NCBI GenBank assembly: GCA_963693365.1
Contig: CAVNZM010000016.1
Span: forward strand, 7,130,001-7,194,000
Origin: Amoebidium appalachense
Taxonomy: Eukaryota; Ichthyosporea
DNA length: 64,000 nucleotides
Direction: 5' to 3'
The position numbers and the translations under genes are program-made. Positions 62,761 through 64,000 of this stretch are shown here, in pieces. A model generated the notes under the pieces. That model saw only the letters and a program-made list of their open reading frames with translations. It searched no databases and was not told where the DNA came from. Position 1 is the first letter of the stretch. Every line of letters begins with the position of its first letter.

Positions 62761-64000
62761 GAATGCCGAGAATCAGACATCGGGCGATCTTGATAACATC
62801 ATACGTAAATAAATAACAAATGAAAACGTAGTTTATATACATAATCCATACCCTTGAAATATTTATTAATTTTCTGTATGCATTTTGAATATCAATGCAT
62901 CGTCACGTGTTTGGTATTTAGGGGTAAGTTGAGAGCCCCGTTGTGAACTACGCTGGTTTTGATTGGTTTAGATCATGTGTCGACATTGCCGCTGACGCCC
63001 GTCTGCCGTTCAGTCCCAGATTTCCTCGCCGCGTGCTCGCCGTTGATTCGTTCACATAACAGTCAAAGGGACCGTTGCTTTTGTGTGGGGCTCTTTACTT
63101 CTATGGTAGATTTATTACCTAGAGGCTTTTACAGCAAACTATAAACGTGTTTCGCTTTGTTCACTGATGCCTGCTGTGTAAATACAGACAAACGAAATCA
63201 GATTGAACGACTCAAACACAAAGCGAAAATGTGGTGCATTCGTAACCAGTCAATGCCCGCAATTATCACGACTGCATCTTGACCCTTGCTTTATGTTGTA
63301 GATCCGTGCCTGGCTCACCGTCACTGCTGTGGTCCTGCAGCTTACGCGGTGCATTTTTCCCAGATATTTTTTTTTACTTCTTCTACAATAATGCAGAATA
63401 GTATTGCGATAGGAGTTTATTATAATTCTTGTTGACTAGAAGTTTATCCCGAGGCCCATGCAGTACAAAAAATAAATGACCAGATTTGTGCGCTTGATCT
63501 CGGGCGGAGCGCCTATTTGTCTGCCAGTAACCAATGAAAACACACTTCGCTCTCATTTCACTGTACTTTCCGATCACATTATCCCAAAACCGATGAGGCA
63601 AAAAACCAAGCCTTCTCTTTGCGAATAAAATCAAATATCCACATGCAAAATAATGAATTGTGCTCTAAGGTACGGGTAATCTATTCCTAATGAATGGTTT
63701 TATCACAACCTTTATTGGAGTCGGTGTAGAAGGTTAAAGCTATAACAAGCAAATACAAACCACCTTGCGGGGGGCGCTTGTGAGCCAAATTTTACATTTT
63801 TACCATAGAAAGTGAAGAATCACTACAACAGCAAAATAAAAGATTCTATTTTCTGTTTACAGACAATAAAAAAAGTATAAAATCTATATTTATTTCAAAA
63901 ACTAGTACGCACTTTCCTTGAGTCCTTCCAAAACATCCGTTGCTAAGAAAATAAAGGTCCTCAAAATCCTACAAGGAGCCCGTGACCTGCAGTAGTCGTG
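62761..64000. other. Right edge: unique AT-richer sequence, no gene resolved
   Basis: Unlike the rest of the window, this stretch has no microsatellites or poly-C runs. An 83-codon minus-strand frame at 63383-63634 has no recognised motif. It may be distal MYC regulatory DNA or an unrecognised exon. Confidence 0.4.

Noticed and set aside
63383-63634. 83-codon minus-strand frame at the right edge
   Set aside because: No motif or domain, and a frame of this length is expected by chance in this AT-richer stretch.

Overview
This is eukaryotic nuclear DNA. Genes are split into short exons (about 20 to 890 nt) with GT-AG introns. Most non-exonic space is simple sequence: (GT/AC)n, (GA/CT)n and long poly-C/poly-G runs. 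The best lineage clue is a MYC-type transcription factor at the right end, with a bHLH-leucine zipper, a MYC-like nuclear localisation signal, an acidic EEIDVV block and a box-I-like TPPPS motif. MYC is a holozoan family, so I infer a unicellular holozoan (ichthyosporean- or choanoflagellate-like) or an early-branching animal. The species cannot be fixed from the sequence.

Layout. (1) 0.7-4.9 kb, +: 3' part of a small basic UPF0390 (C19orf53-like) gene; its last intron holds a young 452/453-bp tandem array. (2) 5.7-7.55 kb, -: a membrane-anchored cytochrome-b5-like MAPR/PGRMC protein, with a 75-bp-arm palindrome just upstream. (3) 9.5-11.5 kb: a decayed non-LTR reverse transcriptase fragment between 54-bp inverted repeats, then a 17-bp minisatellite and a three-copy ~0.8-kb tandem repeat. 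(4) 14-19.3 kb: mostly homopolymer and GT repeats, with three small hairpins near 16.1-16.3 kb. (5) 19.3-22.0 kb, -: a two-exon, 607-aa membrane protein joining an Mpo1-like domain to a PEMT-like domain, with a possible tiny gene facing away. (6) 25.3-32.4 kb, -: MRG15/MORF4L1, nine exons. (7) 33.1-34.9 kb, +: a small two-TM protein, possibly complex I NDUFC2-like, divergent from MRG15. (8) 35-40 kb: dispersed-repeat insertions and simple sequence. (9) 40.2-48.7 kb, -: mitochondrial malonyl-CoA:ACP transacylase (MCAT), nine exons, with a 1.34-kb (GA)n array in its last intron. (10) 49.7-55.2 kb, +: Maf-family nucleotide pyrophosphatase, seven exons, divergent from MCAT. (11) 55-61 kb: simple sequence and more dispersed repeats. 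(12) 61.4-62.3 kb, -: MYC, intronless coding region.

Exon models were built by hand by joining frames at GT-AG sites. For UPF0390, MAPR, PEMT, MRG15, MCAT and Maf every exon phase closes exactly, which makes those models strong. The gene set is housekeeping: lipid metabolism (PEMT, MCAT), heme/sterol membrane biology (MAPR), chromatin (MRG15), nucleotide sanitation (Maf) and growth control (MYC).

The main unexplained signals are: microsatellites and C-tracts that repeatedly touch splice sites in a strand-specific way; a SINE-like family with variable 5' ends and one shared 3' end running into poly-C; the 75-bp palindrome; the Mpo1-PEMT fusion; and an excess of perfect TGACGTCA sites.
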